Positions 10,611 to 17,887 of a DNA stretch of 17,976 nt are shown here, piece by piece; positions within the stretch are counted from its first letter, which is position 1; each line of letters opens with the position of its first letter. The translations under genes and the position numbers were made by a program. The notes under the pieces are model-generated. The model had not been told where the DNA came from and did not search any database. It saw only the letters and a program-made list of their open reading frames with translations. This stretch comes from a bacterium (lineage in GTDB: Bacteria > Bacillota_I > Bacilli_A > Mycoplasmatales > Mycoplasmoidaceae), in NCBI GenBank assembly GCA_017633195.1, contig JAGBPV010000018.1, forward strand, positions 1 through 17,976, in the 5' to 3' direction.

Positions 10611-10630
10611 TTTATAAAAATTTTTATAAA
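10611..10630. promoter_or_regulatory. Perfect 20-nt palindrome overlapping the ribosome site of the second MATE gene
   Basis: tttataaaaa followed by tttttataaa is exactly self-complementary over 20 nt. Its last bases overlap the Shine-Dalgarno AAAGGA (10628-10633) of the gene starting at 10639. It could be an operator, a promoter -10, or an mRNA fold that partly hides the ribosome site. The A/T-only composition keeps confidence modest. Confidence 0.4.
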
Positions 10631-10638
10631 GGAAAAAA

Positions 10639-12426
10639 ATGCAGACAACCGAAACAAAAGTTAAAACTTTTGGCGAAACTACATTTAATAATAATGATTT
10701 AAGTTTTCGCCATAAAAATCATTCTGGTGAAAACTTTTTTACTAGAATTTTTGGTAAAAAAGATTTTATATTTACATTTTGAAAACTCTTACTTCCGTCA
10801 TTGATTTGAGGAACTATTACTTCTTTAGTTCCTTTGTTATTTAATGTTTTTTGTGCATTCAATTTTAATCGTGGTCAAGGAATGAGTGGAAATGTATATT
10901 TAGCAATTAATTATACATATGGTGTATTTTCTACATTCAATGCCTTAATTACTGTTTTTTTATTTGCTGTATTTCCTGTAATAGGAAATTTTATTGCAAG
11001 AAGACATTTTGAAAGCATGCGACAAACTGTAAGATGAGCTATATATATTGGTTTTTTTATTGCGTTTGTTTTAATGATTTTTGAACAAATATTTGCAAAA
11101 GACATGATGAATTTAATGGTTTGAAATAATTTACAAAGTGGAAATCAAACAACATTAAGTGTAAATTTATTAAGATTTTTAAGTTTCATAGGCTTTTTTT
11201 ATTTATGAGGTTGAATTTATGTACCAACATTAAGTTCAATTAAAAATACTAAAGTAATTTTAGAATCATCATTTGTAGCATTTAAATTTTTCATTATTGC
11301 TACTCCACTTTACTTGCATTATGTAACAAACCAAATTACATCCAAAACCACACAAGATGAATTAAATATGATTACAGATCATGCTTGTTATGGTTTAGGA
11401 GCAATTTATCTAGTATATTTCATGATCCAACCAATCTATATTTATATTTATTGTAGATATATCGATACATTTAGAAGAATTTGATATCAACTTTTTAAAT
11501 TTTTCTATGATAAACATCCAAATTTAAAAAAAGTAGAAAATTTAGAAAAAGAATTATTATTTATGAGCTCATTTAAAGTTTCATTTGAATTAATCAAAAG
11601 AATCTTTAAATTGTCATGAGGAATTATTATTGATCAATTACTTTATGCAATTATTAGTATTATTCAATTAGTATTCATAATTAATTATGGTGGAAAATTA
11701 ATTCAAGATGAAGCATTTGATTTAAATGGGGCAAATGCTTATGCAGCAGCAGCAAATTATTATAAAGATATAACTTCAATTGCTTTTATGTTGCAATTAT
11801 TCTTATATGGTATATTTAATTCATTTACAATTGCACCACAATATTTTGTTGCTAATGAACTTGGAAAAGGAAATAAACAACAAGCATTACATAATGAATA
11901 TTTATGTTTAAATTGAGCAATTGTAATGGGAATAGTATTCATGATTTGTATGTTTGCTTGCTCTACAACCTTGAATGAATTTTTCTTTCCATCAACAAGC
12001 AAATATTATTTCATTTACATTAACAATACTTCAAATTCATTTGTTACATATAAACAACTTTATTTTGATAATAACAACATCATGTTCATCTTTAGTGGAT
12101 TTATGATTATTAATACTTTAGCAAGTATGTGTTTCTTTGTAATGATTGAAGGTGGATGTAAATATACTGCTTTTGGTGATTCAATTGTACAAATTTTATT
12201 TACAATTATATCAATAATTCTTTATTTTGTTCATTACGACAACATGTATTGATATTATGCAATTTCACAAATCATGTTATTAGTTAAAGTTATAATTGCA
12301 TATGTTATAGTAATGAATAAACTTGCATTAAATAGTATTGAATATGCAAAATTAGATGATGAAGTATCTGATAAAAACAAAGTTAGTTTAAATAAAATTG
12401 TAAATGTTAATACTTTATTAGCATAG
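10639..12426 (+). CDS. MATE-like (MOP superfamily) membrane exporter
   Basis: 595 aa from ATG at 10639, with AAAGGA at 10628-10633 as ribosome site, to TAG at 12424-12426; many TGA codons are read as Trp. A hydrophilic N-terminus of about 45 residues precedes about twelve membrane helices in two bundles. In the first bundle, FPVIGNFIARRHFESMRQTV (about 114-133) occupies the position of the MATE GQxxGAG-type cytoplasmic loop. The second bundle has its equivalent, APQYFVANELGKGNKQQALH, near 393-412. This twin loop is the main evidence for MATE. It is more diverged than the 724-aa protein, with an amphipathic linker (KKVENLEKELLF) joining the halves and a hydrophilic tail. Substrate unknown; related in style to the third MATE-like gene at 16004. 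Confidence 0.8.
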
Positions 12427-12461
12427 TTTATATATCAATGAAATATTAAAAAAAGATAAAT

Positions 12462-12498
12462 TAAAATGCAATAGTTAATTAACAACCATTGCATTTTA
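12462..12498 (+). terminator. Rho-independent terminator after the second MATE gene
   Basis: Perfect 11-bp stem taaaatgcaat / attgcatttta with a 15-nt loop, 36 nt past the TAG at 12426, followed by tatttatt. The stem is flanked by A on one side and T on the other, so it could also work from the minus side. Confidence 0.7.
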
Positions 12499-12588
12499 TA
12501 TTTATTAAATTTAATATTTTTTAATACTAGTTAAATAATTTTGAACTAGAGAATTTTCTGATTTTAAATAAAGTATTTTTATAAAAAA

Positions 12589-12613
12589 TGTAACAATTAA
12601 AATATTTGTTACA
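12589..12613 (-). terminator. Rho-independent terminator of the tRNA array
   Basis: Perfect 8-bp stem tgtaacaa / ttgttaca with a 9-nt loop. On the minus strand it is followed directly by TTTTTTAT. It lies about 48 nt beyond the 3' end of the last tRNA gene, which is the expected place. Confidence 0.75.
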
Positions 12614-12660
12614 CTTAGAAATTAAAAAATGATTATTATAAATTAAATTAATACTAATAT

Positions 12661-12750
12661 TGGAGGAGAGTAGCGGATTCGAACCGCTGAGTAATATAAA
12701 TTACTTACAATTTTCGAGACTGTTGCTTTAAACCGCTCAGCCAACTCTCC
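12661..12750 (-). tRNA. tRNA-Ser (anticodon CGA, reads UCG)
   Basis: Minus-strand cloverleaf with acceptor GGAGAGT / ACTCTCC and D-arm GCTGAGCGGTTTAAAGC. The anticodon stem ACAGT / ATTGT encloses loop CTCGAAA (anticodon CGA). There is a long serine-type variable arm, T-arm AGCGG-TTCGAAT-CCGCT and an encoded CCA (12661-12663). The discriminator is T (12664), where most bacterial tRNA-Ser have G. Apart from the anticodon arm and variable arm it is nearly identical to the tRNA-Ser(GGA) at 12956-13048, so the two arose by duplication. It is the last member of the array. Confidence 0.93.
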
Positions 12751-12755
12751 AATTA

Positions 12756-12830
12756 TGGTGTAGCATATCAGATTTGAACTGACATCATAAGCTTAGGAGG
12801 CTTAAGCTCTATCCATTAAGCTAATGCTAC
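12756..12830 (-). tRNA. tRNA-Arg (anticodon CCT, reads AGG)
   Basis: Minus-strand cloverleaf with acceptor GTAGCAT / ATGCTAC and anticodon stem TAAGC / GCTTA around loop CTCCTAA (anticodon CCT). The T-loop is TTCAAAT, the discriminator is A and CCA is encoded (12756-12758). The 5-nt gap to the next tRNA gene shows they are processed from one transcript. Confidence 0.93.
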
Positions 12831-12874
12831 ATTCATTTAATAAAAAATATAAAGCAATAAGAACTTTATATTTT

Positions 12875-12951
12875 TGGCGCGGCATACAAGATTTGAACTT
12901 GTGACCTTTAGTTCCGCAAACTAATGCTCTATCCAGCTGAGCTAATGCCGC
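12875..12951 (-). tRNA. tRNA-Arg (anticodon GCG, reads CGC/CGU)
   Basis: Minus-strand cloverleaf with acceptor GCGGCAT / ATGCCGC and D-arm GCTCAGCTGGATAGAGC. Anticodon stem TTAGT / ACTAA surrounds loop TTGCGGA, so the anticodon is GCG. The T-arm is ACAAG-TTCAAAT-CTTGT, the discriminator is G and CCA is encoded (12875-12877). The usual bacterial CGN reader has ACG edited to ICG; a genomic G34 would remove the need for inosine here. Confidence 0.93.
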
Positions 12952-12955
12952 ATAA

Positions 12956-13048
12956 TGGAGGAGAGTAGCGGATTCGAACCGCTGAGTAAGTGTTAAACCT
13001 ACTGACAACTTTCCAAGCTGTTGCTTTAAACCGCTCAGCCAACTCTCC
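12956..13048 (-). tRNA. tRNA-Ser (anticodon GGA, reads UCC/UCU)
   Basis: Minus-strand cloverleaf and first gene of the array in transcription order. Acceptor is GGAGAGT / ACTCTCC. Anticodon stem ACAGC / GTTGT encloses loop TTGGAAA (anticodon GGA). It has a long variable arm, T-loop TTCGAAT and encoded CCA (12956-12958). The discriminator is T, as in its CGA-bearing sister. It is separated from tRNA-Arg(GCG) by 4 nt. Confidence 0.93.
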
Positions 13049-13060
13049 AAATAATATATA

Positions 13061-13080
13061 GATTATATAAGAATATAATC
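13061..13080 (-). promoter_or_regulatory. Likely tRNA-array promoter region with an inverted repeat
   Basis: gattatat-aaga-atataatc is a perfect 8-bp inverted repeat in the 50 bp between the 134-aa gene and the tRNA array. On the minus strand it contains TATAAT (13062-13067) placed 14 nt before the first tRNA, a good -10 position. It might instead be a weak terminator of the upstream gene. Confidence 0.45.
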
Positions 13081-13098
13081 CATATTTTTTATTTATAT

Positions 13099-13503
13099 TT
13101 AAACCATTAAATATTTATTCAAATTGATCTTAAATAGTTTATAAATTTTCTTTTCTTCTATTTTAATTTCTTCTTCTTGTTTAAATAATAAATTTATTTG
13201 TTTTATAATTCTTAATTCAAATATAGTTCTTATTAAGATTCATAAACTAAATATTAAAATCATTAAACTGAAAAGTATCATTAATATTGCTACAAAATAA
13301 TAAACTATACTTGAATTTTTAATATTTAAGTTTGAAAACTTAGATAGATAGATTGCTTGTTTAAAACAAATGATATTTGCATATATTAATAAGCATGATA
13401 TTGTAAATAATAATAAAAAAATGAAAGATATATAAAACATCTTTCATTTTGCTAATTTCAAATTCTTAATATAAATATTGTTTGTTATTTTTGTTTTATC
13501 CAT
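13099..13503 (-). CDS. 134-aa two-helix membrane protein, unknown function
   Basis: ATG at 13501-13503 (MDKTKITNNIYIKNLKLAKW) to TAA at 13099-13101, with TGA as Trp. A basic start of about 22 residues is followed by two hydrophobic helices (about 23-45 and 66-90). A charged tail of about 40 residues (FKQEEEIKIEEKKIYKLFKI) should be cytoplasmic. Its ATG is 1 nt past the stop of the 225-aa gene, so the two are translationally coupled in one operon. Only a poor purine-rich ribosome site (AAAAGAAAAT) is present. No family recognised. Confidence 0.8.
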
Positions 13504-13504
13504 T

Positions 13505-14182
13505 TTATTTTCTTTTTTTCTTATTACCAGTTAATGCTTTTCCACTGATCTTAATTTCTTTAGTTGAATTTTGTGCTTCTTCTTTTTTAATTAAATCTTC
13601 TTTTTTTTCTCTATAATAGTCTACTTCACTTTCACGTTCAAGTTCTTTTTCATATTCATAATGTAAATTGGTATTTAAATCTTCACCTTTTAAATTATTT
13701 GCATGATCAAAACTTACTTTTCATACAAAATATGAAACATAAACAAAAATTCAAGGTAAACAAATATCAAAAATTGATCATCATCAATTATTAGTTATTA
13801 CATCAATATCTCTAGCTCTAGTTGTCATGTAATATCCCATAATGAATAATGCAACTCATAAACAAAAGAAAACTATAATACTAAAAATACCAAAACCATT
13901 TTCTCCATAATATCCGTGTTGTGATAGATACTTTGCTTGATTAATTTCATTATGCGCATTTGATGCTTGATAAACATCACTACTAATAACAAGAAGAATA
14001 ATAGCAATGATCAAAAATATTCAAGAAATTGTTACTAAAATTACTGCAATAAAATTCAGTCTCATTAAACTCATATGAGCTCAATTAGTATAATTAATTC
14101 CTAATTTTGTTGCAGTCTTATTTCAACTATTATTAAATTTATTTGTTATATTATTTGATTTATTTTTTGATTGAACAGGCAT
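13505..14182 (-). CDS. 225-aa membrane protein with long charged C-terminal tail, unknown function
   Basis: ATG at 14180-14182 (MPVQSKNKSNNITNKFNN) with AAGGAAG about 8-10 nt upstream, to TAA at 13505-13507. Many TGA codons are read as Trp, including one to three in TNNWWWSIFD. Predicted layout: a hydrophilic, Asn/Lys-rich start of 40 residues, then a helix near 43-67. A loop of about 30 residues with HNEINQAKYLSQHGYYGENG follows. Helices lie near 97-118 and 135-158, then come about 65 highly charged residues (EYEKELERESEVDYYREKK) that look like a cytoplasmic coiled coil. Operon partner of the 134-aa gene. Function not recognised. Confidence 0.82.
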
Positions 14183-14260
14183 TGTCTAACTTCCTTAATA
14201 AATTGATTTTATTATATTTAATTTTAGTATTTCAAGGAAGCAGATATATTTGAAATATAA

Positions 14261-14282
14261 AAAAGAAGCACTTGCTTCTTTT
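14261..14282 (-). terminator. Rho-independent terminator of the acidic-protein gene
   Basis: Perfect 9-bp stem aaaagaagc / gcttctttt with a 4-nt loop, 12 nt beyond the stop of the 121-aa gene. On the minus strand it is followed by TTTTATATTTC. This is among the clearest hairpins of the window because its stem includes G:C pairs. Confidence 0.75.
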
Positions 14283-14294
14283 AACTATGAAAAA

Positions 14295-14660
14295 TTAATT
14301 TTTTGATTTCTTTTTGCTAGAAGATTTTGAAGGTTTAATTTCTTCAACTTCTTCATCTTCTTCAAATTCTATAGGTTCTTCATCATCTTCTTCATCAAAA
14401 TCATATTCATCATATAAGCAATCATCTAATTCAATATTTAATAAATCTGCTTTTAAAATATTTTTCTTTGAAGAAGTAATATTTTTTAAAACTTTAGATA
14501 AAACTTTTACTCTATCACTATCTAAAGATCCTGCTTTTAATTCTTTATTTAATTCTTCAATGATTTTTTCAGTAATTTTGTCAAGAATCATAATGTTTCC
14601 ATTAGATTCATCATATTCTTCAATTACTTCTTCTATGTTATTTTTATTATTTATAGACAT
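14295..14660 (-). CDS. 121-aa acidic low-complexity protein, unknown function
   Basis: ATG at 14658-14660 (MSINNKNNIEEVIEEYDESN) with AAAGGAT about 9 nt upstream, to TAA at 14295-14297. A TTG two codons earlier is in frame but too close to the ribosome site. The N-terminal 75 residues are helical and mixed-charge (ITEKIIEELNKELKAGSLDS, VKVLSKVLKNI). They are followed by a run dominated by Asp/Glu (about 82-108) and a Ser/Lys tail (KPSKSSSKKKSKN). The acidic tail recalls the RNA polymerase delta subunit, but the N-terminal HARE-HTH domain of delta is not evident, so I do not assign rpoE. Divergent from rsmH across 63 bp, with its own terminator. Confidence 0.75.
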   Translation of the reverse strand: MSINNKNNIEEVIEEYDESNGNIMILDKITEKIIEELNKELKAGSLDSDRVKVLSKVLKNITSSKKNILKADLLNIELDDCLYDEYDFDEEDDEEPIEFEEDEEVEEIKPSKSSSKKKSKN

Positions 14661-14723
14661 ATTCAAATAATCCTTTCTATTTGATTATTATTATATAGAA
14701 TATAACTAAAAATATAAAACAAG
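14661..14723. promoter_or_regulatory. Divergent promoter region between the acidic-protein gene and rsmH
   Basis: 63 bp between two divergent start codons. On the plus strand ttgatt (14681-14686) and tatagaat (14694-14701) could be -35 and -10-like elements for rsmH. The minus-strand AAAGGAT is the ribosome site of the acidic protein. No mraZ-type direct repeats (MraZ operator boxes) are visible. Confidence 0.35.
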
Positions 14724-15647
14724 ATGCTTAATAATAAAAATAAAGTTATTCATATTCCAGTATTATTACAAGAAATTTTAGATCATTTAAATATTCATAA
14801 AGATATGAATTATTTAGATGGAACAATTGGATATGGTGGACATTTTAATGCAATTTATGAAAAAGCTAATGAAACTGCTAACTTTTATGGATTTGATCAA
14901 GATAAAGTTGCTTATGAATACTGCTTAAAAAGATTTAAAAATAAAGATAATGTCTTTATATTTCATGATAATTTTAAAAATTTTAAGAAATATTTACCAT
15001 CAGAATTAAAGTTTGATGCGATTTTATTAGATATTGGTATTAGTAGTTTACAAATTGATATACCAGAACGTGGTTTTTCATATTTATATGATGCTAAATT
15101 AGATATGAGAATGAATCAAGAGCAAAAATTAACTGCTTGAACAGTTATTAATTACGCTTCCATTAAAGAATTAACAAAAATTTTTAAAGAATATGGAGAA
15201 TGCAAAAAAGCATATAGTGTTGCTAAAGAAATTATTAATTATAGAAAAACTAAATTCATAGATACAACTTTTGAATTTAGAGATTTAATTAATAAGATAG
15301 ATCAGCCAATTAATAAAAAGAATGTTGTAAAGCAATATTTTCAAGCAATTAGAATTTATGTTAATGATGAAATTAATGTACTAAAATTTTCAATCAAAGA
15401 TTTAGCAAATTTATTAAAACCAAAAGGTACACTTGCTATAATAACCTTTCATTCATTGGAAGATAAAATTGTAAAAAATATTTTTAATGAATTAACAACT
15501 CAAGATGAAATTTATAAAAACTTACCAATAGATCAAAAAATAGAATTTAAATTAGTAAATAAAAAGCCAATTGTTCCTAGTGAAGATGAGATTTCAAAAA
15601 ATAAAAGAGCACATAGTGCTAAATTAAGAATTATTAAAAAAATCTAA
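14724..15647 (+). CDS. rsmH: 16S rRNA (cytosine(1402)-N4)-methyltransferase RsmH (MraW)
   Basis: 307 aa, close to the family's ~310. This SAM-dependent enzyme puts the N4 methyl group on C1402 in the decoding centre of 16S rRNA. The family start HIPVLLQEIL is at residues 10-19 and the SAM-binding loop LDGTIGYGGH at 31-40. DAILLDIGISSLQID (about 98-112) leads into ERGFSYLYDAKLDMRMN. The conserved QYFQAIRIYVNDEI and FHSLEDKIVK (about 242-251) follow, and the C-terminus NKRAHSAKLRIIKK matches the family's NPRARSAKLR end. One TGA (residue 139-140 region, LTAWTVINY) is Trp. No strong ribosome site precedes ATG 14724. Usually mraZ precedes and ftsL/ftsZ-type genes follow in the dcw cluster; here the neighbours are an acidic protein upstream and a 91-aa protein plus a MATE-like gene downstream. 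Confidence 0.96.
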
Positions 15648-15717
15648 GATATTTTCAAAATAATAATTCTTTTTTGTTAGTATAAAAACATATTCATTAA
15701 ACAAAGGAATTTATATT

Positions 15718-15993
15718 ATGTCATGTGGAAAAAAAGCATGTTCATCAAAAAAAGAAATGAGCAATAAGACTAATACTGTTTCAAATAAAAATGATGTCAA
15801 ATCAATGATTAGTGTTGAAGAAGAATTAAAATCTTTAAAAGTTGGAGAAACAAAAGTTTTTAATAAAATAGATAATAAAACTGAACATGGATTTGAAAAA
15901 GGTTATCAAAGATTAACAAGAACCAAGAATGGATATGTTTATTCATATTCTTATGAATCTGAAGAAAATTTAGAAGAACCTGAAGAAGAATAA
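15718..15993 (+). CDS. 91-aa hydrophilic protein with Cys/Lys-rich start, unknown function
   Basis: ATG at 15718 with AAAGGAAT about 8 nt upstream, to TAA at 15991-15993. It begins MSCGKKACSSKKEMSNK: two cysteines within eight residues and many lysines, a possible metal- or redox-sensitive tail. A compact segment follows (SVEEELKSLKVGETKVFNKI, then FEKGYQRLTRTKNGYVYSYS), which looks like a small beta-rich domain. It ends in a Glu-rich tail (SEENLEEPEEE). No signal peptide or helix in the membrane. Lies 70 nt after rsmH and 10 nt before the third MATE-like gene, so it is most likely co-transcribed with the latter. A tataaa element (15682 region) may give it its own promoter. Not recognised. 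Confidence 0.78.
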   Translation: MSCGKKACSSKKEMSNKTNTVSNKNDVKSMISVEEELKSLKVGETKVFNKIDNKTEHGFEKGYQRLTRTKNGYVYSYSYESEENLEEPEEE

Positions 15994-16003
15994 ATAAGAA
16001 TTG

Positions 16004-17716
16004 ATGCCTTCAAGAAAGTTTAGTAAGAAGGATAATTGGTTAGTTAATTATTTTGGTGATAAAACATTTATAAGATCTTATTGAAAAATTGCATTGCCTG
16101 CTTTTTTATGAGCAATCTTTGTGTCTTTATCACCAATTTTTGCAACAGTATTTATCACTTCAGTAGTTCCAAATAATATTTTTGGTAATAATAATGCAAC
16201 ATTATCAAATATCTATAACTATAATATTTTTGGATTTAGTTATATAGATATATTATCTGTAGTTTTTGTAATTGCTGGATTTAGTATAGTAGGGAATTTA
16301 ATTGCAAAAAAAGATTTAGTTAAATTAAATGAAATTATGAAAGATATCTTATATTTTTCATTAATGATTTCAATTGTTATCACTATTTTTATGACAATAT
16401 ATTCACTAAACTTTGAAAAGAATTTATTTGGTTTTAGTGATTCTTATTTAACATATGGTTCAAAATTCTTGTCATGATCTGCTGTTTCTATTATTTTTTA
16501 TATGTTAGATTGATATTTCATATCTTCATTTAGCAGTTTAAATTTAATATGAATTCAGTGTTTTAGTGCTGTTATTGGATTTATTTTTTATTTAGTTGTT
16601 TTAGGTAGTTATAGTGCAAGTTTAAATAAACATGAAAACATTAATGAAGCAATTAATATAGTTAGAAATTATGCAATAATTTATGATTTTTGATATGTAA
16701 TACAAATTATTATTATCTTTGGATATTGTTATTTACCTAATATTTATAAATTAAGCATCAATGATCATAAATTAAGATGAATTAAAGAAAGAAATATTGC
16801 ATACAATTATTTTTATTTTCTAAGAAAATTTCAATGAAGCATAAATTGAAAATTAGTTAAATTTTATTTTATATATGCATATTGAATCATGTTAGATGTT
16901 TCTATATGAGCAATTGCTGATATATTTTCACAAATTGGTGGAGTTATTGATCCACATGCTGGTTTAAATGAACAGAATCAAAAAATATATCACCAAATTA
17001 TCTTGTTATGTACACAATATTCAACATACTTATACATCTTTTTTAATGGTTTTGGCTTAATAACAAATAAGTTTTTATCTATTCCATTAGGATTAAATGA
17101 AATGTATGATGCAAAACAAAATACCAAAAAATTATTTTGATGAGGATTTATTATTGCATTATGTTTATTATTCTTTGTTTTAATAATTTCATATGAATTA
17201 AACATGTATTTAATTGGTGGAATAAATCATCCTTATGAATATTGAACTTATCAAACAACAATTAATAATAAAACACAACTTACTGAATTTACATATAAGC
17301 AATTATGAGATATGGGATTTGGTATGAGTTGTATATATGCAATATATATGTTTATTAATATTATGTTTAATAATGTGTATTATTTTGAAGTATCAGGTAA
17401 TTCAAGATTAATTATTCTTAGTGATGCTTTTGTAAGTGTCATATATGCTATTTTGACTTGATGTTTGATTCTTACACATAATAATTTAAATAATTTATTT
17501 GCTTGATACAGTTTAAATAAGAGTTATGTTTTATTTAAATTATTCTTTGGAATAATGATTATTTTTTATGAAAAAGCATTAAATTCAATTAATCATCCAA
17601 ACTGAATTTTTACAAAATTTAAACATAAAAAAATTGATTTATTAAAAAAGAAGTTATTTGATGATTATAACAATGAACATCAAGTTAAAAAAAATATAGA
17701 AAATGATAAAGATTAA
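16004..17716 (+). CDS. MATE-like (MOP superfamily) membrane exporter
   Basis: 570 aa from ATG at 16004 (MPSRKFSKKDNWLVNYFGDK) to TAA at 17714-17716, reading many TGA as Trp. About twelve hydrophobic helices lie in two bundles joined by a basic linker (KLRWIKERNIAYNYFYFLRK). Twin MATE-type loops are recognisable. AGFSIVGNLIAKKDLVKLNE (about 90-109) parallels GNFIARRHFESM of the second MATE gene. GFGLITNKFLSIPLGLNEMY (about 347-366) is followed by DAKQNTKKLFWWGF. An IGG-NHPYEYWTYQTT loop of about 30 residues sits before the next helix. A Lys-rich tail of about 40 residues ends the protein. Only a weak AAGAA ribosome site; the start 10 nt after the 91-aa gene's stop suggests coupling. Its TAA overlaps the stop of the convergent remnant at 17713. 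Substrate unknown. Confidence 0.78.
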
Positions 17717-17843
17717 TCTTCAATACTTAAACTTAAAAATCTTGGTTCTTTAATTGTTTTAATAAAACACTCTAATGGTTTTAGATTCTTTATTTCATCT
17801 GGTGAAACATAATAAGTTTCATCATTTCTTAAATGAATAAACT
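17713..17843 (-). pseudogene. 3' remnant of a gene cut by an IS element
   Basis: Minus-strand frame encoding FIHLRNDETYYVSPDEIKNL, then KPLECFIKTIKEPRFLSLS and IED, stop TAA at 17713-17715, about 43 residues. Its codons look genuine and its stop overlaps the stop of the convergent MATE-like gene, a normal arrangement for a real C-terminus. Upstream it is interrupted at 17843/17844 by the terminal sequence of an IS3-family element. The IS end happens to supply an in-frame ATG (17848-17850, giving MSKFIHL), so a 45-codon ORF could survive, though without a ribosome site. Parent protein not recognised. Confidence 0.6.
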
Positions 17844-17846
17844 TGG

Positions 17847-17880
17847 ACATGAAATTTAGACAAAAGTTCAAATTTCATGT
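17847..17880. repeat. Inverted repeat at the IS terminus
   Basis: acatgaaattt / aaatttcatgt, a perfect 11-bp stem with a 12-nt loop, between the transposase stop and the outer IS end. It may stop transcription entering or leaving the element, or block read-through. It is too close to the tip to exclude a role in transposase binding. Confidence 0.6.
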
Positions 17881-17887
17881 TTTTTTA

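Noticed and set aside
10911..12002. Minus-strand open frames at 10911-11105 and 11760-12002
   Set aside because: Shadows of the second MATE-like gene, which is continuous on the plus strand with a good ribosome site.
12802..13050. Minus-strand open frame of ~82 codons
   Set aside because: It lies over two complete tRNA genes and part of a third; the protein would be a translation of tRNA sequence.
14295..14660. Assignment of the acidic gene as rpoE (RNA polymerase delta)
   Set aside because: Only the acidic tail is similar; the N-terminal winged-helix HARE-HTH pattern is not visible.
14314..14670. Plus-strand Ser-rich open frame of ~118 codons
   Set aside because: It is the antisense of the acidic protein's Asp/Glu codons (GAA/GAT read backwards as TTC/ATC and Ser-like codons), with no ribosome site of its own.
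16990..17205. Minus-strand open frame inside the third MATE-like gene
   Set aside because: Antisense shadow of a long hydrophobic protein; the plus-strand frame is continuous for 570 codons.
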